Below, piece by piece: positions 16,699 through 16,786 of a stretch of DNA of 16,786 nt. Each line of letters starts with the position of its first letter. Position 1 is the stretch's first letter. Source of the DNA: Tetmemena sp. SeJ-2015. Its lineage: Eukaryota; Ciliophora; Spirotrichea; Sporadotrichida; Oxytrichidae. The notes beneath the pieces are model-generated. The model worked only from the letters and a program-made list of their open reading frames with translations, was not told the origin of the DNA and made no database searches. The DNA lies in the NCBI GenBank assembly GCA_027382625.1, contig JAJKFJ010007146.1:1-16786 (forward strand), given 5' to 3'. A program made the translations under genes and the position numbers.

Positions 16699-16786
16699 AC
16701 TTAGATAAATAGTGAATAGATATTAATGATCATTATATATGATATACACGCATTCCCAAAATTACAGAAGAGACTTAATTAAGACA

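Overview
The window reads as germline (micronuclear) DNA of a spirotrich ciliate of the Oxytricha/Stylonychia/Tetmemena kind. Two observations support this. First, UAA and UAG are read as glutamine and only TGA stops: a conserved PP2A catalytic subunit at 1929-3006 has in-frame TAA/TAG exactly where the family has Gln (for example GDIHG-Q). Second, its reading frame is interrupted by three short AT-rich inserts, each flanked by a 4-bp direct repeat (pointer). Removing each insert with one repeat copy restores the PP2A sequence. These are internal eliminated sequences (IESs), and the coding pieces are macronuclear-destined segments (MDSs). Non-TA pointers of 3-9 bp argue against Paramecium, Tetrahymena or Euplotes. 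Genus level is inference.

Layout. 1-321: a 14-bp tandem repeat and AT-rich DNA. 322-1321 (-): secreted, Cys-rich, N-glycosylation-rich protein, 3 IESs. 1929-3006 (+): PP2A catalytic subunit, 3 IESs. 4291-4846 (+): C-terminal half of a NAP1-family histone chaperone, first half absent. 4874-7209 (-): a long Lys/Gln/Ser-rich hypothetical protein, 2 IESs, ending 27 bp from the NAP gene tail-to-tail. 7210-9806: very AT-rich DNA with no supportable gene. 9807-10041 (+): small two-MDS gene. 10958-11608 and 14704-15213 (+): two AT-rich open frames in the ciliate code, possibly germline-limited genes. 12839-13143 (-): small basic protein, probably 2 IESs. 15623-16330: a further MDS-like cluster, only partly resolved. 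A tandem 18-bp CCCC-containing repeat lies near the right end.

The genes do not look like an operon or a pathway. In these organisms each locus, or a pair such as NAP plus its neighbour, would become a separate macronuclear nanochromosome after IES removal. The coherent system here is programmed DNA elimination: about a dozen inserts were found by eye, and the junction test (pointer pair plus matching codon phase) works across at least four loci. AT-rich spacers between loci are presumably eliminated too. No rRNA, tRNA, CRISPR or transposase gene was recognised.
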